The notes: generated by a model not told the origin, from the sequence alone. Shown: positions 38,102-51,179, counted from the stretch's first letter. The stretch is DNA of 64,000 nt from Pseudomonas congelans (GCF_900103225.1 NZ_FNJH01000009.1:62001-126000), one strand, 5' to 3'. Numbers and translations are program-made.

Positions 38102-39646
38102 TTACCAGGTTTGGGTGGCCTTGAACTTCTCGATGCCAGCTTTCATGCCAGAATCGATTTCGTCATTGAAGTCACCCTTCACGTTGATCTTCGCCATCAA
38201 ATCGGCGTGATCGCGGTTGAAGTAAGCAATCAGCGCTTGTTCAAAGCTGCCGATCTTGGCGATTTCGACGTCAGTCAGGAACCCACGCTCAGCGGCATAC
38301 AGCGACAGCGCCATGTCAGCGATCGACATTGGTGCGTATTGCTTCTGCTTCATCAGCTCGGTAACGCGCTGACCATGCTCAAGTTGCTTGCGGGTCGCCT
38401 CGTCCAGGTCAGATGCGAACTGGGCGAATGCCGCCAGTTCACGGTACTGAGCCAGAGCGGTACGGATACCACCGGAAAGCTTCTTGATGATCTTGGTCTG
38501 AGCGGCACCACCCACACGGGATACCGAAACACCGGCGTTCACAGCCGGACGGATGCCGGAGTTGAACATGGCCGATTCCAGGAAGATCTGACCGTCGGTG
38601 ATGGAAATCACGTTGGTCGGAACGAACGCGGAAACGTCGCCAGCCTGGGTTTCGATGATCGGCAGTGCGGTCAGGGAACCGGTTTTGCCGGTCACTGCGC
38701 CGTTGGTGAACTTCTCTACGTACTCTTCGGAAACACGCGATGCGCGCTCCAGCAGACGGGAGTGGAGATAGAACACGTCGCCTGGGTAAGCCTCACGGCC
38801 TGGTGGACGGCGCAGCAGCAGGGAAATCTGGCGGTAAGCCACTGCTTGCTTGGACAGATCGTCATAAACGATCAGCGCGTCTTCACCGCGGTCGCGGAAG
38901 AACTCGCCCATGGTGCAACCCGAGTACGGTGCAAGGAACTGCAGCGCTGCGGATTCGGAAGCACTTGCAGCCACGACGATGGTGTTAGCCAGTGCGCCGT
39001 TTTCTTCGAGCTTGCGAACAACGTTGGCGATGGTCGATTGCTTCTGACCGATCGCTACGTAGACGCAGAAGATGCCGCTGTTCTTCTGGTTGATGATTGC
39101 GTCGATGGCCAGAGCGGTTTTACCGATCTGACGGTCACCGATGATCAGCTCACGCTGGCCACGGCCGACAGGAATCATGGCATCGACAGCCTTGTAGCCA
39201 GTCTGTACAGGCTGGTCTACCGACTTACGCCAGATCACGCCTGGAGCAACTTTCTCGACCGCATCGGTCTCGGTGTTGTTCAGCGGACCTTTGCCGTCAA
39301 CTGGGTTACCCAGTGCATCGACAACGCGACCCAGCAGTTCCTTACCAACCGGAACCTCGAGGATGCGGCCAGTGCACTTGGCGCTCATGCCTTCAGCCAG
39401 AGTCGTGTAGGCGCCCAGTACAACGGCACCCACAGAGTCTTGCTCAAGGTTCAGCGCCATACCGTAGACGCCGCCCGGAAACTCGATCATTTCGCCGTAC
39501 ATTACGTCGGCAAGACCATGAATCCGCACGATACCGTCAGACACGCTGACGACTGTGCCTTCGTTACGGGCTTGGGAGGTTACATCGAGCTTGTCGATGC
39601 GACCCTTGATGATTTCACTTATTTCGGAAGGATTGAGTTGCTGCAT
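38102..39646 (-). CDS. atpA: ATP synthase alpha subunit
   Basis: 514 residues. The non-catalytic nucleotide-binding F1 subunit: Walker [10 protein letters not shown] near 170, [17 protein letters not shown] as Walker B region, and [20 protein letters not shown] (conserved, 20 residues). The long antisense frame on the other strand is a composition artefact. Confidence 0.98.
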   Translation of the reverse strand: MQQLNPSEISEIIKGRIDKLDVTSQARNEGTVVSVSDGIVRIHGLADVMYGEMIEFPGGVYGMALNLEQDSVGAVVLGAYTTLAEGMSAKCTGRILEVPVGKELLGRVVDALGNPVDGKGPLNNTETDAVEKVAPGVIWRKSVDQPVQTGYKAVDAMIPVGRGQRELIIGDRQIGKTALAIDAIINQKNSGIFCVYVAIGQKQSTIANVVRKLEENGALANTIVVAASASESAALQFLAPYSGCTMGEFFRDRGEDALIVYDDLSKQAVAYRQISLLLRRPPGREAYPGDVFYLHSRLLERASRVSEEYVEKFTNGAVTGKTGSLTALPIIETQAGDVSAFVPTNVISITDGQIFLESAMFNSGIRPAVNAGVSVSRVGGAAQTKIIKKLSGGIRTALAQYRELAAFAQFASDLDEATRKQLEHGQRVTELMKQKQYAPMSIADMALSLYAAERGFLTDVEIAKIGSFEQALIAYFNRDHADLMAKINVKGDFNDEIDSGMKAGIEKFKATQTW

Positions 39647-39667
39647 TGCTCTGCTGCCCCTTCAAAC

Positions 39668-40204
39668 TCAAGATTTCAATGCTTCGGCTAGTTTCGCGAT
39701 CTTGCCACGAACTGAGCCATCGATAACCAGGTCGCCGGCGCGGATGACGACACCCCCTATAAGAGAGGCATCCTCCGCAGCATGCAGGCGCACTTCCCGG
39801 CCGAGCCGTGCACTGAGAACCTTGGCGAGTTTGTCTTGCTGTTCTTGGTTCAATGCAAAAGCACTGGTGACATCCACATCGACCGATTTTTCCTGCTCGG
39901 CCTTGTACAGGTCGAACAGTTCGGCGATCTCCGGCAAAAGCGGGAGGCGGTCGTTTTCAGCAACGACATGAATGAAATTCTGTGCCTTGGCATCGAACTT
40001 TTCGCCACACACTTCAATAAAAGTGGTGGCCTTTTGTGCGCTCGTCAGTCGCGGGGCCTTGAGCATGCGCTGCATGGTGTCGTCTTGCGACACCGCAGCA
40101 GCCAGGCCGAGCATGGCTGACCAATTGGCCAGCTGCTGGTGGGCCTGCGCGTGCTCGAAGGCCGCCTTCGCGTAAGGTCGGGCCAACGTGGTCAGTTCTG
40201 CCAT
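39668..40204 (-). CDS. atpH: ATP synthase delta subunit
   Basis: 178 residues. Links F1 to the peripheral stalk. It begins [19 protein letters not shown], the N-terminal helical domain that binds alpha; the C-terminal part contains the family's [19 protein letters not shown] (19 residues). Confidence 0.96.
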
Positions 40205-40216
40205 GATCGCCCTCGC

Positions 40217-40687
40217 TTAAATTTCAGCAGCCAGTTTGTTAACCAGCTCCGCGTGCGCGTTTTGATCGATTGTGGCACCCAGGATCTTCTCTGCGCCATT
40301 GACTGCCAGGCTACCCAACTGGGCGCGCAAGGCGTCTTTGACACCGTTCAGTTCCTGCTCGATCTCGGCCTGAGCCTGAGCCTTCACACGGTCAGCTTCA
40401 ACGCGTGCCGTTTCACGGGCTTCGTCGACAATCTGAGTACCGCGTTTCTTGGCTTGCTCAATGATCTCGGCTGCTTGAGCTTTAGCTTCGCGCAGTTGTT
40501 GACCCGCTTTTTCTTGGGCCAGCTCCAGGTCGCGAGCTGCTCGGGAAGCAGCGTCCAGTCCATCCGCGATCTTCTTCTGACGTTCGTGCAAAGCCGCGAT
40601 GACCGGAGGCCACACGAACTTCATGCAGAACAGCACAAAAATGAAGAACGCAACGGACTGGCCAATCAGGGTTGCATTAATGTTCAC
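40217..40687 (-). CDS. atpF: ATP synthase b subunit
   Basis: 156 residues. The peripheral stalk. One N-terminal membrane helix ([19 protein letters not shown]) is followed by a long charged helix (about 30-150) that dimerises as a coiled coil. Confidence 0.97.
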   Translation of the reverse strand: MNINATLIGQSVAFFIFVLFCMKFVWPPVIAALHERQKKIADGLDAASRAARDLELAQEKAGQQLREAKAQAAEIIEQAKKRGTQIVDEARETARVEADRVKAQAQAEIEQELNGVKDALRAQLGSLAVNGAEKILGATIDQNAHAELVNKLAAEI

Positions 40688-40744
40688 GCCAACACCTCGC
40701 TCGTTCGTTGTCCATCACACCAATCAACTCGAAAATTCGAGTGA

Positions 40745-41017
<273 letters not shown>

Positions 41018-41141
41018 TTACGTCGTATTGGTTAGGTTTTTTTAATTGAAGCGGTAAAACAAAATCGTTTCTACATCAGCCCTTGCGGGCACCGCCTCGC
41101 CCAGTGGCGAGACGGTCATCAGACGCGTCCTGAGACGAATC

Positions 41142-42435
<1,294 letters not shown>

Positions 42436-42581
42436 CGCAACTGCTCCTTTGATGTCGGTCGCCATAATCAATAACTTGGCATAATTTGTGCCGACAAAAT
42501 GCGCGCAGAGTATAGGGGCGGTTAAGCCCCTATTCAACAGTCGGGTAGTGATTTCCGACTATACGCTACAGAGCAATTGTT

Positions 42582-43454
42582 TCAGCGGATGTGAGCGAGC
42601 ACTCCCTGAAGCTCGTCCAGCGAGTTGTAACGGATCACCAATTGCCCTTTGCCCTTCTGACCGTGACGAATCTGCACCGCAGAGCCCAAACGCTCGGCCA
42701 GGCGCTGTTCCAGGCGGCTGATGTCCGGGTCGGTCTTGACCGGCTCGGCAGCCTCTGCCTTGCCGCTCAACCACTGCCTGACCAGTGCTTCGGTCTGGCG
42801 CACGGTAAGCCCGCGTGCGACAACATGTCGCGCACCTTCGACCTGCCGATCTTCGCCCAGCCCGAGCAAGGCACGCGCATGGCCCATTTCCAGGTCGCCA
42901 TGAGACAGCATCGTCTTGATGGCCTCCGGCAAGGCGATCAGCCGTAACAGGTTGGCCACACTGACTCGCGACTTGCCGACGGCATCAGCCACCTGCTGCT
43001 GGGTCAGTTGAAACTCCTGCTGCAAACGCTGCAGCGCCATGGCTTCTTCGATCGGGTTGAGGTCTTCACGCTGGATATTCTCGATCAGCGCCATAGCAAT
43101 CGCAGTTTCGTCCGGTACATCGCGGACCATCGCCGGGATCGTCTCGACACCTGCCTGCTGGCTGGCACGCCAGCGACGCTCGCCGGCAATGATCTCGAAG
43201 CGGTTGTCACCGATAGGGCGCACCACGATCGGCTGCATCACGCCCTGAGACTTGATCGACTGCGCAAGCTCTTCGAGCGCCTGCGGGTCCATGTCACGGC
43301 GCGGCTGGTATTTGCCGCGCTGGATCAGGTCCAGCGGCACATGCTGCAACTCGCTCGGCGGAGCCTTGACGGCCTGTTCTTCCAGCGAACTGACGGTTGG
43401 ACTGCTCAGAAGTGCGTCCAACCCACGTCCGAGACCTCGTTTCTTGACGGCCAT
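42582..43454 (-). CDS. parB: Chromosome partitioning protein ParB
   Basis: 290 residues. A CTP-dependent DNA clamp that loads at parS and spreads. The N-terminal ParA-interacting segment MAVKKRGLGRGLDALL is followed by the CTP-binding region with IVVRP and GERRWRA, the helix-turn-helix (TQQQVADAVGKSRVSVANLL) and a C-terminal dimerisation domain. Three matching parS sites lie 11.5-17.3 kb away in this window. Confidence 0.97.
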   Translation of the reverse strand: MAVKKRGLGRGLDALLSSPTVSSLEEQAVKAPPSELQHVPLDLIQRGKYQPRRDMDPQALEELAQSIKSQGVMQPIVVRPIGDNRFEIIAGERRWRASQQAGVETIPAMVRDVPDETAIAMALIENIQREDLNPIEEAMALQRLQQEFQLTQQQVADAVGKSRVSVANLLRLIALPEAIKTMLSHGDLEMGHARALLGLGEDRQVEGARHVVARGLTVRQTEALVRQWLSGKAEAAEPVKTDPDISRLEQRLAERLGSAVQIRHGQKGKGQLVIRYNSLDELQGVLAHIR

Positions 43455-43463
43455 GGGAATTCC

Positions 43464-44255
43464 TTAGGTTGGCTGAGCGGTTTTTGCGCCGCGACGTTGA
43501 CGACGAACCAGTTCACTTGCCAGGGCCAGATAAGCCAGCGCACCGCGAGACGACTTGTCATACGCCAGCACGGGCATGCCGAAACTCGGCGCCTCGGCCA
43601 GACGGATGTTTCTCGGGATCACGGTGTCGTACAGCTGCTCACCAAAGTGTTCCTTGAGCTGCGCGGAAACGTCGTTGATCAGGCTCAGCCGTGGATCATA
43701 CATGGTGCGCAGCAGACCTTCGATTTTCAGCTGCGGGTTGAGCAGTTCACCGATACGCTTGATGTTATCCACAAGGTCACTGAGACCTTCGAGTGCAAAG
43801 TACTCGCACTGCATGGGGATAATTACGCCGTCTGATGCGACCAGTGCGTTCAGGGTCAACATCGACAGCGAAGGTGGGCAGTCGATGAGAATGTAATCGT
43901 AATTCTCGCGGATAGGCGCCAGCGCATTGCGCAGACGACTCTCTTTCATCTGCATTTCCAGCAGAACCACTTCGCCCGCCGTCAGATCACGGTTGGCCGG
44001 AAGCAGTTGATAACCACCGTGCTCGGAAAACTGCATGGCCTCGCCCAGATCGCATTCGCCGATCAACAGGTCGTAGACGGAGTTTTCCAGGTTGTGTTTA
44101 TCCACACCGCTGCCCATGGTCGCATTGCCTTGGGGATCGAGATCGATCAACAGCACACGGCGCTTGGTCGCGACCAATGATGCGGCGAGGTTGATGCATG
44201 TGGTGGTCTTGCCGACCCCACCTTTCTGGTTCGCTATCGCGAATACCTTAGCCAT
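43464..44255 (-). CDS. parA: Chromosome partitioning ATPase ParA
   Basis: 263 residues. A deviant Walker A ATPase (KGGVGKTT at 11-18, with MAKVFAIANQ before it) that moves ParB-parS complexes. DLDPQGNATMGSG and DCPPSLSMLTLNAL are the other nucleotide motifs. Lies nine bases upstream of parB. Two perfect DnaA boxes fall inside the gene (43765-43773 and 44098-44106). Confidence 0.97.
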   Translation of the reverse strand: MAKVFAIANQKGGVGKTTTCINLAASLVATKRRVLLIDLDPQGNATMGSGVDKHNLENSVYDLLIGECDLGEAMQFSEHGGYQLLPANRDLTAGEVVLLEMQMKESRLRNALAPIRENYDYILIDCPPSLSMLTLNALVASDGVIIPMQCEYFALEGLSDLVDNIKRIGELLNPQLKIEGLLRTMYDPRLSLINDVSAQLKEHFGEQLYDTVIPRNIRLAEAPSFGMPVLAYDKSSRGALAYLALASELVRRQRRGAKTAQPT

Positions 44256-44273
44256 TCTTGCTTGTGTTCCCAG

Positions 44274-44909
44274 TCATGCCGTGCGGCGCAGTATCAGCAG
44301 ATGGCGTTGGCCTTGGCAACCCGGAACGGTCAAGGCGTGTGCGCTATCGAGGTGAAAATCCGAGGGCAATGCTACCAGCTCATCGTCAGGATGCAGCCCT
44401 TTCATTGCCAGCCAGCGTGTATTGACGTCGCCCATGTGACGAGTCCAGCCGGTGAAGTCTTCCAGACTGCTGAATGCACGGGAGATGATCCCGTCGAAAG
44501 GCACTTCGGGCTGATAACTTTCTGCACGGCTGTGGATAACTTCAAGATTATCCAGTTTCAGCTCCAGTTTGACCTGGGTCTGAAACCGGGTCTTCTTGCC
44601 ATTGCTGTCCAGCAGCGCGACTTGGCACTGCGGAAACAGGATGGCCATGGGAATGCCGGGCATCCCACCGCCGCTGCCGACGTCGATCCAGCGCGTACCT
44701 TCGATGAAGGGCACCACACTGAGGCTGTCGAGCAGATGCCTCGATACCATTTCGTCCGGGTTGCGTACTGCAGTCAGGTTGTAGGCCTTGTTCCACTTGA
44801 TCAACAACGCCAGGTACGCCAGCAATTGCTCGTGCTGGGCCGGACTGAGGTCAATTCCCAATTCGCGGGCACCGGTGGATAACTCTTCGGCGTGTTGCGG
44901 GGTGACCAT
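44274..44909 (-). CDS. rsmG: 16S rRNA m7G527 methyltransferase
   Basis: 211 residues. Methylates G527 of 16S rRNA with SAM. Shows [12 protein letters not shown], the SAM-binding [17 protein letters not shown] and [11 protein letters not shown] start it at the ATG at 44909 ([10 protein letters not shown]), as in relatives; the TTG at 44918 would overlap the mnmG stop. It contains a perfect DnaA box at 44531-44539. Confidence 0.95.
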   Translation of the reverse strand: MVTPQHAEELSTGARELGIDLSPAQHEQLLAYLALLIKWNKAYNLTAVRNPDEMVSRHLLDSLSVVPFIEGTRWIDVGSGGGMPGIPMAILFPQCQVALLDSNGKKTRFQTQVKLELKLDNLEVIHSRAESYQPEVPFDGIISRAFSSLEDFTGWTRHMGDVNTRWLAMKGLHPDDELVALPSDFHLDSAHALTVPGCQGQRHLLILRRTA

Positions 44910-44914
44910 AGAAC

Positions 44915-46810
44915 TCAAGCGCTTTGCTCCAACTGACGGCCCGCGCCGCGTTTTTTCAAATGAATCATCAACAGCGATATCGCCGCAGGCGTGACGCCGG
45001 GGACGCGCGATGCCTGTCCGAGTGTTTCCGGACGAGTTATCCCCAGCTTGCTCTGGATTTCTTTCGACAGGCCGGATATCGCGGCGTAATCGATGTCTTC
45101 CGGCAGGCGGGTGTCTTCACTGGCGCGCAGACGGGCAATTTCATCCTGCTGACGATCAATGTAACCGGCGTATTTTGTCTTGATCTCGACCTGTTCGGCT
45201 ACCTGGGGATCGGTGCAGCCCTGCCCGGTGATTGAAATCAGGCTGGCGTAATCGATTTCCGGACGGGTCAGGAGGTTGAGCAAATTGTATTCGTGAGTCA
45301 GTGGCGTGCCGAAGTGTGCGGCAATCGCATCGCCCTGCTCGGTACCGGGACGCACCCAGGTACTTTTCAAACGCTGTTCTTCCAGCTCGATACTTTCACG
45401 CTTGGTGCAGAACGCAGCCCAGCGGGCGTCGTCGACCAGGCCCAGTTCGCGGCCTTTTTCGGTGAGTCGCAGGTCAGCGTTGTCTTCACGCAGGATCAAA
45501 CGGTATTCGGCCCTGGAAGTGAACATCCGGTAAGGCTCTTGCGTACCGAGCGTGATCAGATCGTCGACCAGAACGCCGATGTACGCTTCATCGCGACGCG
45601 GGCACCAGCTGTCGCGACCCTGTGCGCGCAGCGCGGCATTGGTCCCGGCCAGCAAACCTTGGGCGCCGGCCTCTTCGTAACCGGTCGTGCCGTTGATCTG
45701 CCCGGCGAAAAACAGACCGCCGATGACCTTGGTTTCCAGGCTGTATTTCAGATCACGCGGGTCGAAGTAGTCGTACTCGATGGCGTAACCGGGACGAACG
45801 ATGTGTGCGTTCTCCATGCCGCGAATCGAGCGGACGATCTGCAATTGCACGTCGAATGGCAACGACGTGGAAATACCGTTCGGGTACAGCTCGTGCGTGG
45901 TCAAGCCTTCCGGCTCGATGAAGACCTGATGGCTTTCCTTGTCGGCAAACCGGTGGATCTTGTCTTCGATCGACGGGCAGTAACGTGGACCAATACCTTC
46001 GATCACGCCCGAATACATCGGCGAGCGATCGAGGTTGGACGCAATGATTTCGTGGGTCCGCGCGTTGGTATGGGTGATCCAGCAACTGACCTGCGGCGGA
46101 TGCTGTTCCTTGTTGCCCAGGAACGACATGACCGGGATCGGTGTGTCACCTGGTTGCTCGGTCATCACCGAGAAATCCACAGAGCGCCCGTCAATGCGTG
46201 GCGGGGTCCCGGTTTTCAGGCGGCCTACGCGCAGCGGCAGTTCACGCAGTCTTTGCGCCAGTGCGATCGAGGGAGGATCACCTGCCCGACCGCCCGAGTA
46301 ATTTTGCATACCGATGTGGATAAGTCCGCCAAGGAACGTACCTGTGGTCAACACCACGGAATCGGCAAATATGCGCATACCCATCTGGGTCACGACGCCG
46401 CGCACTTGATCCTGTTCGACGATCAGGTCATCGCAGGCTTGCTGAAATATCCACAGGTTCGGCTGGTTTTCCAGGGTTTCGCGGATGGCTGCCTTGTACA
46501 GCACGCGATCCGCCTGCGCACGGGTGGCCCTTACTGCAGGCCCCTTGCGGCTGTTCAGTACGCGGAACTGGATACCGCCCTTGTCAGTAGCCATGGCCAT
46601 GGCACCGCCCAAGGCGTCGATTTCTTTGACCAGATGGCTCTTACCGATACCACCGATGGCCGGGTTGCAACTCATCTGGCCGAGTGTTTCCACGTTGTGG
46701 GTCAGCAACAGGGTTTTGACACCCATACGTGCCGACGCCAGTGCGGCCTCGGTACCGGCATGACCGCCACCGATGACGATCACTTCAAAACGGGAAGGGA
46801 AATCCACCAC
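44915..46810 (-). CDS. mnmG: tRNA uridine-34 carboxymethylaminomethyl synthase subunit MnmG
   Basis: 631 residues with an FAD-binding start ([15 protein letters not shown]), the [18 protein letters not shown] loop (18 residues) and a helical C-terminal domain. It works with MnmE to make the cmnm5 group on U34 of certain tRNAs. GTG start after ACGAGG. A perfect DnaA box lies inside at 46315-46323. Formerly gidA. Confidence 0.97.
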   Translation of the reverse strand: MVDFPSRFEVIVIGGGHAGTEAALASARMGVKTLLLTHNVETLGQMSCNPAIGGIGKSHLVKEIDALGGAMAMATDKGGIQFRVLNSRKGPAVRATRAQADRVLYKAAIRETLENQPNLWIFQQACDDLIVEQDQVRGVVTQMGMRIFADSVVLTTGTFLGGLIHIGMQNYSGGRAGDPPSIALAQRLRELPLRVGRLKTGTPPRIDGRSVDFSVMTEQPGDTPIPVMSFLGNKEQHPPQVSCWITHTNARTHEIIASNLDRSPMYSGVIEGIGPRYCPSIEDKIHRFADKESHQVFIEPEGLTTHELYPNGISTSLPFDVQLQIVRSIRGMENAHIVRPGYAIEYDYFDPRDLKYSLETKVIGGLFFAGQINGTTGYEEAGAQGLLAGTNAALRAQGRDSWCPRRDEAYIGVLVDDLITLGTQEPYRMFTSRAEYRLILREDNADLRLTEKGRELGLVDDARWAAFCTKRESIELEEQRLKSTWVRPGTEQGDAIAAHFGTPLTHEYNLLNLLTRPEIDYASLISITGQGCTDPQVAEQVEIKTKYAGYIDRQQDEIARLRASEDTRLPEDIDYAAISGLSKEIQSKLGITRPETLGQASRVPGVTPAAISLLMIHLKKRGAGRQLEQSA

Positions 46811-47396
46811 GCACCTCGTGCCTGTTGTCGATGAGAAATTGGGATAGCTGACAAGTATAGGGACTTACCCCACCTGAATGAAACCCGTTGGACAAAATTT
46901 AACCAGCTGTGGAAAACTCGCGGATAAAGAAAATAAAAAGGAAAGAAAGTTTATAAAGCCTTGTTTTTATGTTTATTCTTACTGAGCCATCTTTCTGTTG
47001 ATAGATCTCTACAGGCCTTTATTTTCAATGTGTACAGCGTTTCAAAAGTCTGTGTTCATGTGGGGATGAGGGGGTTGGATAACCGTCCTGAGCCTGTTGA
47101 TAAGATAGCCACTTGTCCACAGGGGGATTTATCTTCAGGTTTGCACCCTGCTTACCCACCGAGCTGAAGGGCAGTTATTCACAGGGCTTAATCCACAAAA
47201 AAACGGTTATTCATCAAATATAAGGCACAGAAAATCCCTCCATCGGGCATGTCTGCTCGTCAGATTCAGGTGTCGAGGCGCGGTCTAAAGAGGAAATGGC
47301 GGAGTATGTGGACAACGCTGCCGCTGAAAACAGGCGTCTGGTGATGCGCGAAGGCATGACCCAGGGCGGGTCATGCCGGATATTAGTATGGGATTG
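46811..47396. other. mnmG-mnmE gap with origin-like features
   Basis: 586 bases without a gene. 46915-46990 is very A+T-rich. DnaA-box-like sites follow: TTGTCCACA (47113-47121), TTATTCACA (47175-47183) and TAATCCACA (47189-47197), each one mismatch from consensus. Pseudomonas has been reported to carry a second replication-competent region near gidA (mnmG), which this resembles. Confidence 0.55.
47353..47377 (-). terminator. Hairpin downstream of mnmE
   Basis: Perfect 10-base arms GGCATGACCC and GGGTCATGCC with a 5-base loop, 20 bases past the mnmE stop. There is no T tract, so it may act with Rho or protect the 3' end. Confidence 0.55.
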
Positions 47397-48767
47397 TCAC
47401 TTACCGATGCAGAAGCTGGAGAAGATTCTGCCAAGCAGGTCGTCGGAACTGAACGCGCCGGTAATCTCGCCAAGCGCTTGCTGGGCCTGACGCAGGTCTT
47501 CGGCCAGCAGCTCTCCAGCGCCCGCCAAGGTGAGTTGAGCCCTGCCGTGTTCCAGCGAGTCACTGGCATGGCGCAGCGCCTCAAGATGGCGTCGACGCGC
47601 GCTGAAGCTGCTTTCCGAGGTTTGTTCGTAGCCCATACAGGCCTTGAGATGCTCGCGCAGCAGTTCAAGCCCTTCGCCACCAGACCTGGCGCTCAGGCTG
47701 ATGGTGACGTGACCATCCACGCTGGTTTGCAGATCGACGCGGTCTCCACTCAGATCTGCCTTGTTGCGTATCAGCGTGACTTTCGACGGGTCCGGCCGCT
47801 GCTCGAGGAATTCGGGCCACAGTGCAAACGGGTCTGCTGCCTCTGGTGCGGTCGCATCCACCACCAGCAGAATCCGGTCAGCTTCGCCGATGGCCTTGAG
47901 CGCGCGCTGCACGCCGATCATTTCCACCTGGTCCTGAGTATCCCGCAGCCCTGCTGTGTCCACGACGTGCAAGGGCATTCCATCTATGTGGATATGTTCA
48001 CGCAATACATCGCGGGTTGTGCCGGCGATCTCGGTGACAATTGCCGCCTCCCTGCCCGCGAGAGCGTTCAGCAGACTGGATTTGCCCGCATTGGGACGTC
48101 CGGCAATCACAACGGTCATGCCGTCGCGTAACAGGGCACCCTGCCCGGCTTCACGCAGTACTGTGGATAACTCGGCACGCACATCATCGAGCATGCTCAG
48201 GACATGGCCATCGGCAAGGAAGTCGATTTCCTCTTCGGGAAAGTCGATTGCAGCCTCTACGTAGATGCGCAGGCTGATCAATTTCTCGGTCAGGTTATCC
48301 ACACGCCGGGAAAACGCGCCCTGCAACGATCGCAGAGCATTGCGCGCTGCCTGTGCAGAACTCGCCTCGATCAGGTCGGCAATGGCTTCAGCCTGGGCGA
48401 GATCGAGCTTGTCATTGAGGAACGCACGTTCGCTGAACTCGCCCGGACGAGCCAGTCGGCTGCCCAATTGCAGGCAGCGCTGCAGCAGCATGTCCAGAAC
48501 GATGGGACCGCCGTGGCCTTGAAGTTCCAGTACGTCCTCGCCGGTGAACGAGTTGGGCCCCGGGAAATACAGCGCGATACCTTCATCGAGTACTTGTCCG
48601 GCATCGTCGACAAAAGGTCCGTAATGCGCAAATCGCGGCTTGAGGGTGCGACCGATAATGGCTTCGGCGGCCTTGCTCGCCAGAGGACCTGACACCCGGA
48701 CGATACCGACACCTCCACGCCCTTGGGCTGTGGCGATGGCGGCAATGGTTTCACGAGGAACGTTCAT
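47397..48767 (-). CDS. mnmE: tRNA modification GTPase MnmE
   Basis: 456 residues. Partner of MnmG. An N-terminal folate-binding domain starts [19 protein letters not shown]; the G domain is inserted near 215-380 with [22 protein letters not shown] and a C-terminal FCIGK, whose Cys is typical. I start it at 48767; the frame upstream to 48809 is non-coding. Two perfect DnaA boxes lie inside (48162-48170, 48295-48303). Confidence 0.97.
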   Translation of the reverse strand: MNVPRETIAAIATAQGRGGVGIVRVSGPLASKAAEAIIGRTLKPRFAHYGPFVDDAGQVLDEGIALYFPGPNSFTGEDVLELQGHGGPIVLDMLLQRCLQLGSRLARPGEFSERAFLNDKLDLAQAEAIADLIEASSAQAARNALRSLQGAFSRRVDNLTEKLISLRIYVEAAIDFPEEEIDFLADGHVLSMLDDVRAELSTVLREAGQGALLRDGMTVVIAGRPNAGKSSLLNALAGREAAIVTEIAGTTRDVLREHIHIDGMPLHVVDTAGLRDTQDQVEMIGVQRALKAIGEADRILLVVDATAPEAADPFALWPEFLEQRPDPSKVTLIRNKADLSGDRVDLQTSVDGHVTISLSARSGGEGLELLREHLKACMGYEQTSESSFSARRRHLEALRHASDSLEHGRAQLTLAGAGELLAEDLRQAQQALGEITGAFSSDDLLGRIFSSFCIGK

Positions 48768-48797
48768 GCTCCGGCTCCCGGACAAATGACGGATAGC

Positions 48798-48820
48798 AAA
48801 ACGCCCCACGAGGGGGCGTC
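48798..48820 (-). terminator. Rho-independent terminator after yidC
   Basis: On the minus strand ACGCCCC pairs with GGGGCGT, followed by TTTTGC, 25 bases past the yidC stop. It separates the rpmH-rnpA-yidD-yidC unit from mnmE. Confidence 0.8.
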
Positions 48821-48845
48821 TTGTAGAACTTATTCACAGGTTAGA

Positions 48846-50537
48846 TCAGGCGGCTGCTTTCTTGGTAGCCGCTTCGATCTTGCGAGTGATGTAAGCCTGC
48901 TGAGCGATCGACAGGGTGTTGTTCACAACCCAGTACAGAACCAGACCGGCAGGGAACCACAGGAAGAAGAACGTGAAAATGATCGGCATCATTTTCATGA
49001 CCTTGGCCTGCATCGGGTCCGGCGGGGTCGGGTTCAGACGCTGCTGAATGAACATGGTCGCGCCCATGATGATCGGCAGGATAAAGAACGGATCCTTGAT
49101 CGACAGGTCTGTTATCCACAGGATCCAAGGTGCCTGACGCATTTCCACGCTTTCCAGGAGTACCCAGTACAGCGAAAGGAAAACCGGCATCTGTACAAGA
49201 ATCGGCAAGCATCCACCCAGCGGGTTGATCTTCTCTTTCTTGTACAGCTCCATCATTGCCTGGGACATCTTCTGACGATCATCGCCATGCTGCTCTTTCA
49301 GCAATGCAAGCTTCGGAGCCACGGCGCGCATGCGTGCCATCGACTTGTAGCTGGCTGCGGAGAGCGGGAAGAACAGGCCTTTGATCAGCATGGTCAGAAC
49401 AATGATCGACCAGCCCCAGTTGCCGAGGATGGCGTGGATATGTTGCAGCAGCCAGAAGATAGGCTGGGCAATGAACCACAGGAAACCATAATCGACGGTC
49501 AGCTCCAGACCTGGGGATAACTCCTTGAGTACCGCCTGGCTTTTCGGACCTGCATACAGGGTAGCGCTGGTTTCACCTTGCGCACCGGGTGCAACCGACA
49601 AAGTCGGGCTGGTGAAGCCGATGATGTAGTTGCCCTGGCTGTCTTTGCGGGTCTGAACAGCGTTGGTCGCGTTGTGATCCGGAATCCACGCAGTCACGAA
49701 GTAGTGCTGCAACCATGCAACCCAACCGCCCTGCACAGTTTCCTTGACCTGACCCTTGTCGATATCTTTCATCGACACCTTCTTGTACGGCTCGGCCGCA
49801 GTCCACAGGGCGGCGCCCAGGTAGGTGGCGGTGCCGGTAGCAGTCGTCGAAGAAGGATCGGAGCTGGCATCGCGCTTCAATTGTGCGAACAGATTACCGG
49901 ACCAGGGTTGTGCGCTCTGGTTATCCACAACGTAAGTCATGACCAGATCGTACAGACCGCGCTTGAAAGTGAAGCGCTTGATGTAATTGACGCCGTTTTC
50001 CGAGAATTTCAGATCCACGACCATCGTGTCCTGGCCGTCAGCCAGTTGATAAGTCTTTTGTGTGGAGGTGTAAACCGGACGACCGGCAGCGCGTGCATCA
50101 GGACCATTGGTCCCGGTCAGGCCGCTTTGTGCCAGAAAAGTACGCTCGCCACCGTTGTCGAACAACTGGAACGGAACGTCAGGACGATCCTGACGACGCG
50201 GGTACAGAGGCAAACGAAGCTGAACGACGTCGCCACCCACCGGATCGATCGCCAGATCGAGCACATCGGTCTTGACGTGGATAAGGTCTTTGCTGGCTAC
50301 GGCCGGAGTTTCAAGGGGGGCTGCAGCCGTATTGGCCGTAGCGTTTGCGCTTGGAACATCGGCACTTGCAGAACCATTAGTACCAGCGGCCGTATCCGGA
50401 ATACCCGGTGCGGTGGTGCTGGCTGCAACATTCTGGGTCGGCATGGCAGCCTGGCCATAGTCTTGGTTCCATTTCAGAACCCCGACGTAGGTCACGATTG
50501 CCAGGGCGACGATCAGGATCGTGCGTTTAATATCCAT
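48846..50537 (-). CDS. yidC: Membrane protein insertase YidC
   Basis: 563 residues. Inserts and folds inner-membrane proteins. Layout of a gram-negative YidC: an N-terminal helix (ILIVALAIVTYVGVLKW), a large periplasmic domain (about 70-350), then five conserved helices including the INPLGGCLPILVQMPVFLSL region (20 residues). Ends in a short basic tail. Two perfect DnaA boxes lie inside (49112-49120, 49921-49929). Confidence 0.97.
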   Translation of the reverse strand: MDIKRTILIVALAIVTYVGVLKWNQDYGQAAMPTQNVAASTTAPGIPDTAAGTNGSASADVPSANATANTAAAPLETPAVASKDLIHVKTDVLDLAIDPVGGDVVQLRLPLYPRRQDRPDVPFQLFDNGGERTFLAQSGLTGTNGPDARAAGRPVYTSTQKTYQLADGQDTMVVDLKFSENGVNYIKRFTFKRGLYDLVMTYVVDNQSAQPWSGNLFAQLKRDASSDPSSTTATGTATYLGAALWTAAEPYKKVSMKDIDKGQVKETVQGGWVAWLQHYFVTAWIPDHNATNAVQTRKDSQGNYIIGFTSPTLSVAPGAQGETSATLYAGPKSQAVLKELSPGLELTVDYGFLWFIAQPIFWLLQHIHAILGNWGWSIIVLTMLIKGLFFPLSAASYKSMARMRAVAPKLALLKEQHGDDRQKMSQAMMELYKKEKINPLGGCLPILVQMPVFLSLYWVLLESVEMRQAPWILWITDLSIKDPFFILPIIMGATMFIQQRLNPTPPDPMQAKVMKMMPIIFTFFFLWFPAGLVLYWVVNNTLSIAQQAYITRKIEAATKKAAA

Positions 50538-50539
50538 GA

Positions 50540-50785
50540 TTACTCGGCCATCGAAGAAGAACGGGAGGTGGGGACAGCTGGAACCGGGTCATAACCACCG
50601 GGATTCCATGGGTGACAGCGACCAAGACGACGAATTGACAGCCAGCCACCGCGCAAAAGGCCATGATTCTCGATGGCTTCATACGCGTAGCAGGAGCAAC
50701 TGGGGTAGAAACGACAGTGACTGGCCATCAGCGGGCTAATGGCATAGCGATAGAACTGGATCGGAACGAGTGCCAGTTTACGCAT
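50540..50785 (-). CDS. yidD: Membrane protein insertion efficiency factor YidD
   Basis: 81 residues. A small amphipathic, membrane-associated protein that aids YidC-dependent insertion. Shows [20 protein letters not shown] and [16 protein letters not shown] with the conserved cysteines. Overlaps the rnpA 3' end by eight bases and ends two bases before yidC. Confidence 0.95.
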   Translation of the reverse strand: MRKLALVPIQFYRYAISPLMASHCRFYPSCSCYAYEAIENHGLLRGGWLSIRRLGRCHPWNPGGYDPVPAVPTSRSSSMAE

Positions 50786-51179
50786 CTGGACTGTCTACCC
50801 CTGCAGGTTCGGATTTTTCTTCCGGAATGGGTCGGCTACGCGCCAGACGTTTCCAGAGCTTGCCGAAATGCTGAATCAGTTCAGGGTTTTCTACGTCACC
50901 CAAACCTTTACGCGCGACGATAACGATATCCCAACCGACCAAACTGTCTTGGTGTTGGCGAAATGATTCGCGCATCAGGCGTTTCAAACGATTGCGCTCG
51001 ACGGAGAGCTTCACGCTCTTTTTACCTATCACAAGCCCCAGACGGGGATGATCAAGGTCGTTGTTGCGCGCAAGGAGCAGGAGATTTTTCCCCGGAACCT
51101 TGCCGGTAGGGGAGTCAAAGACTGCCTTGAAATGCCGGGGAGTAAGCAAACGCTTTTCCCGACTGAAGTCTCGACTCAC
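50778..51179 (-). CDS. rnpA: Ribonuclease P protein component
   Basis: 133 residues from a GTG start. The protein cofactor of RNase P, which matures tRNA 5' ends. It contains [15 protein letters not shown] and the RNA-binding RNR motif in [18 protein letters not shown]. The length equals that recorded for P. syringae group RnpA. The GTG directly abuts AGGAG, so spacing to a ribosome site is abnormal. Confidence 0.93.
   Translation of the reverse strand: MSRDFSREKRLLTPRHFKAVFDSPTGKVPGKNLLLLARNNDLDHPRLGLVIGKKSVKLSVERNRLKRLMRESFRQHQDSLVGWDIVIVARKGLGDVENPELIQHFGKLWKRLARSRPIPEEKSEPAGVDSPDA

Noticed and set aside
38039-39691. 550-codon open frame antisense to atpA
   Set aside because: It mirrors a highly conserved gene, has no ribosome site or recognisable domain, and similar long antisense frames lie opposite atpD, mnmG, glmS and the chemoreceptor genes. 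A G+C-rich codon artefact.
45293-46834. 513-codon plus-strand frame opposite mnmG
   Set aside because: Antisense shadow with no protein-family features.
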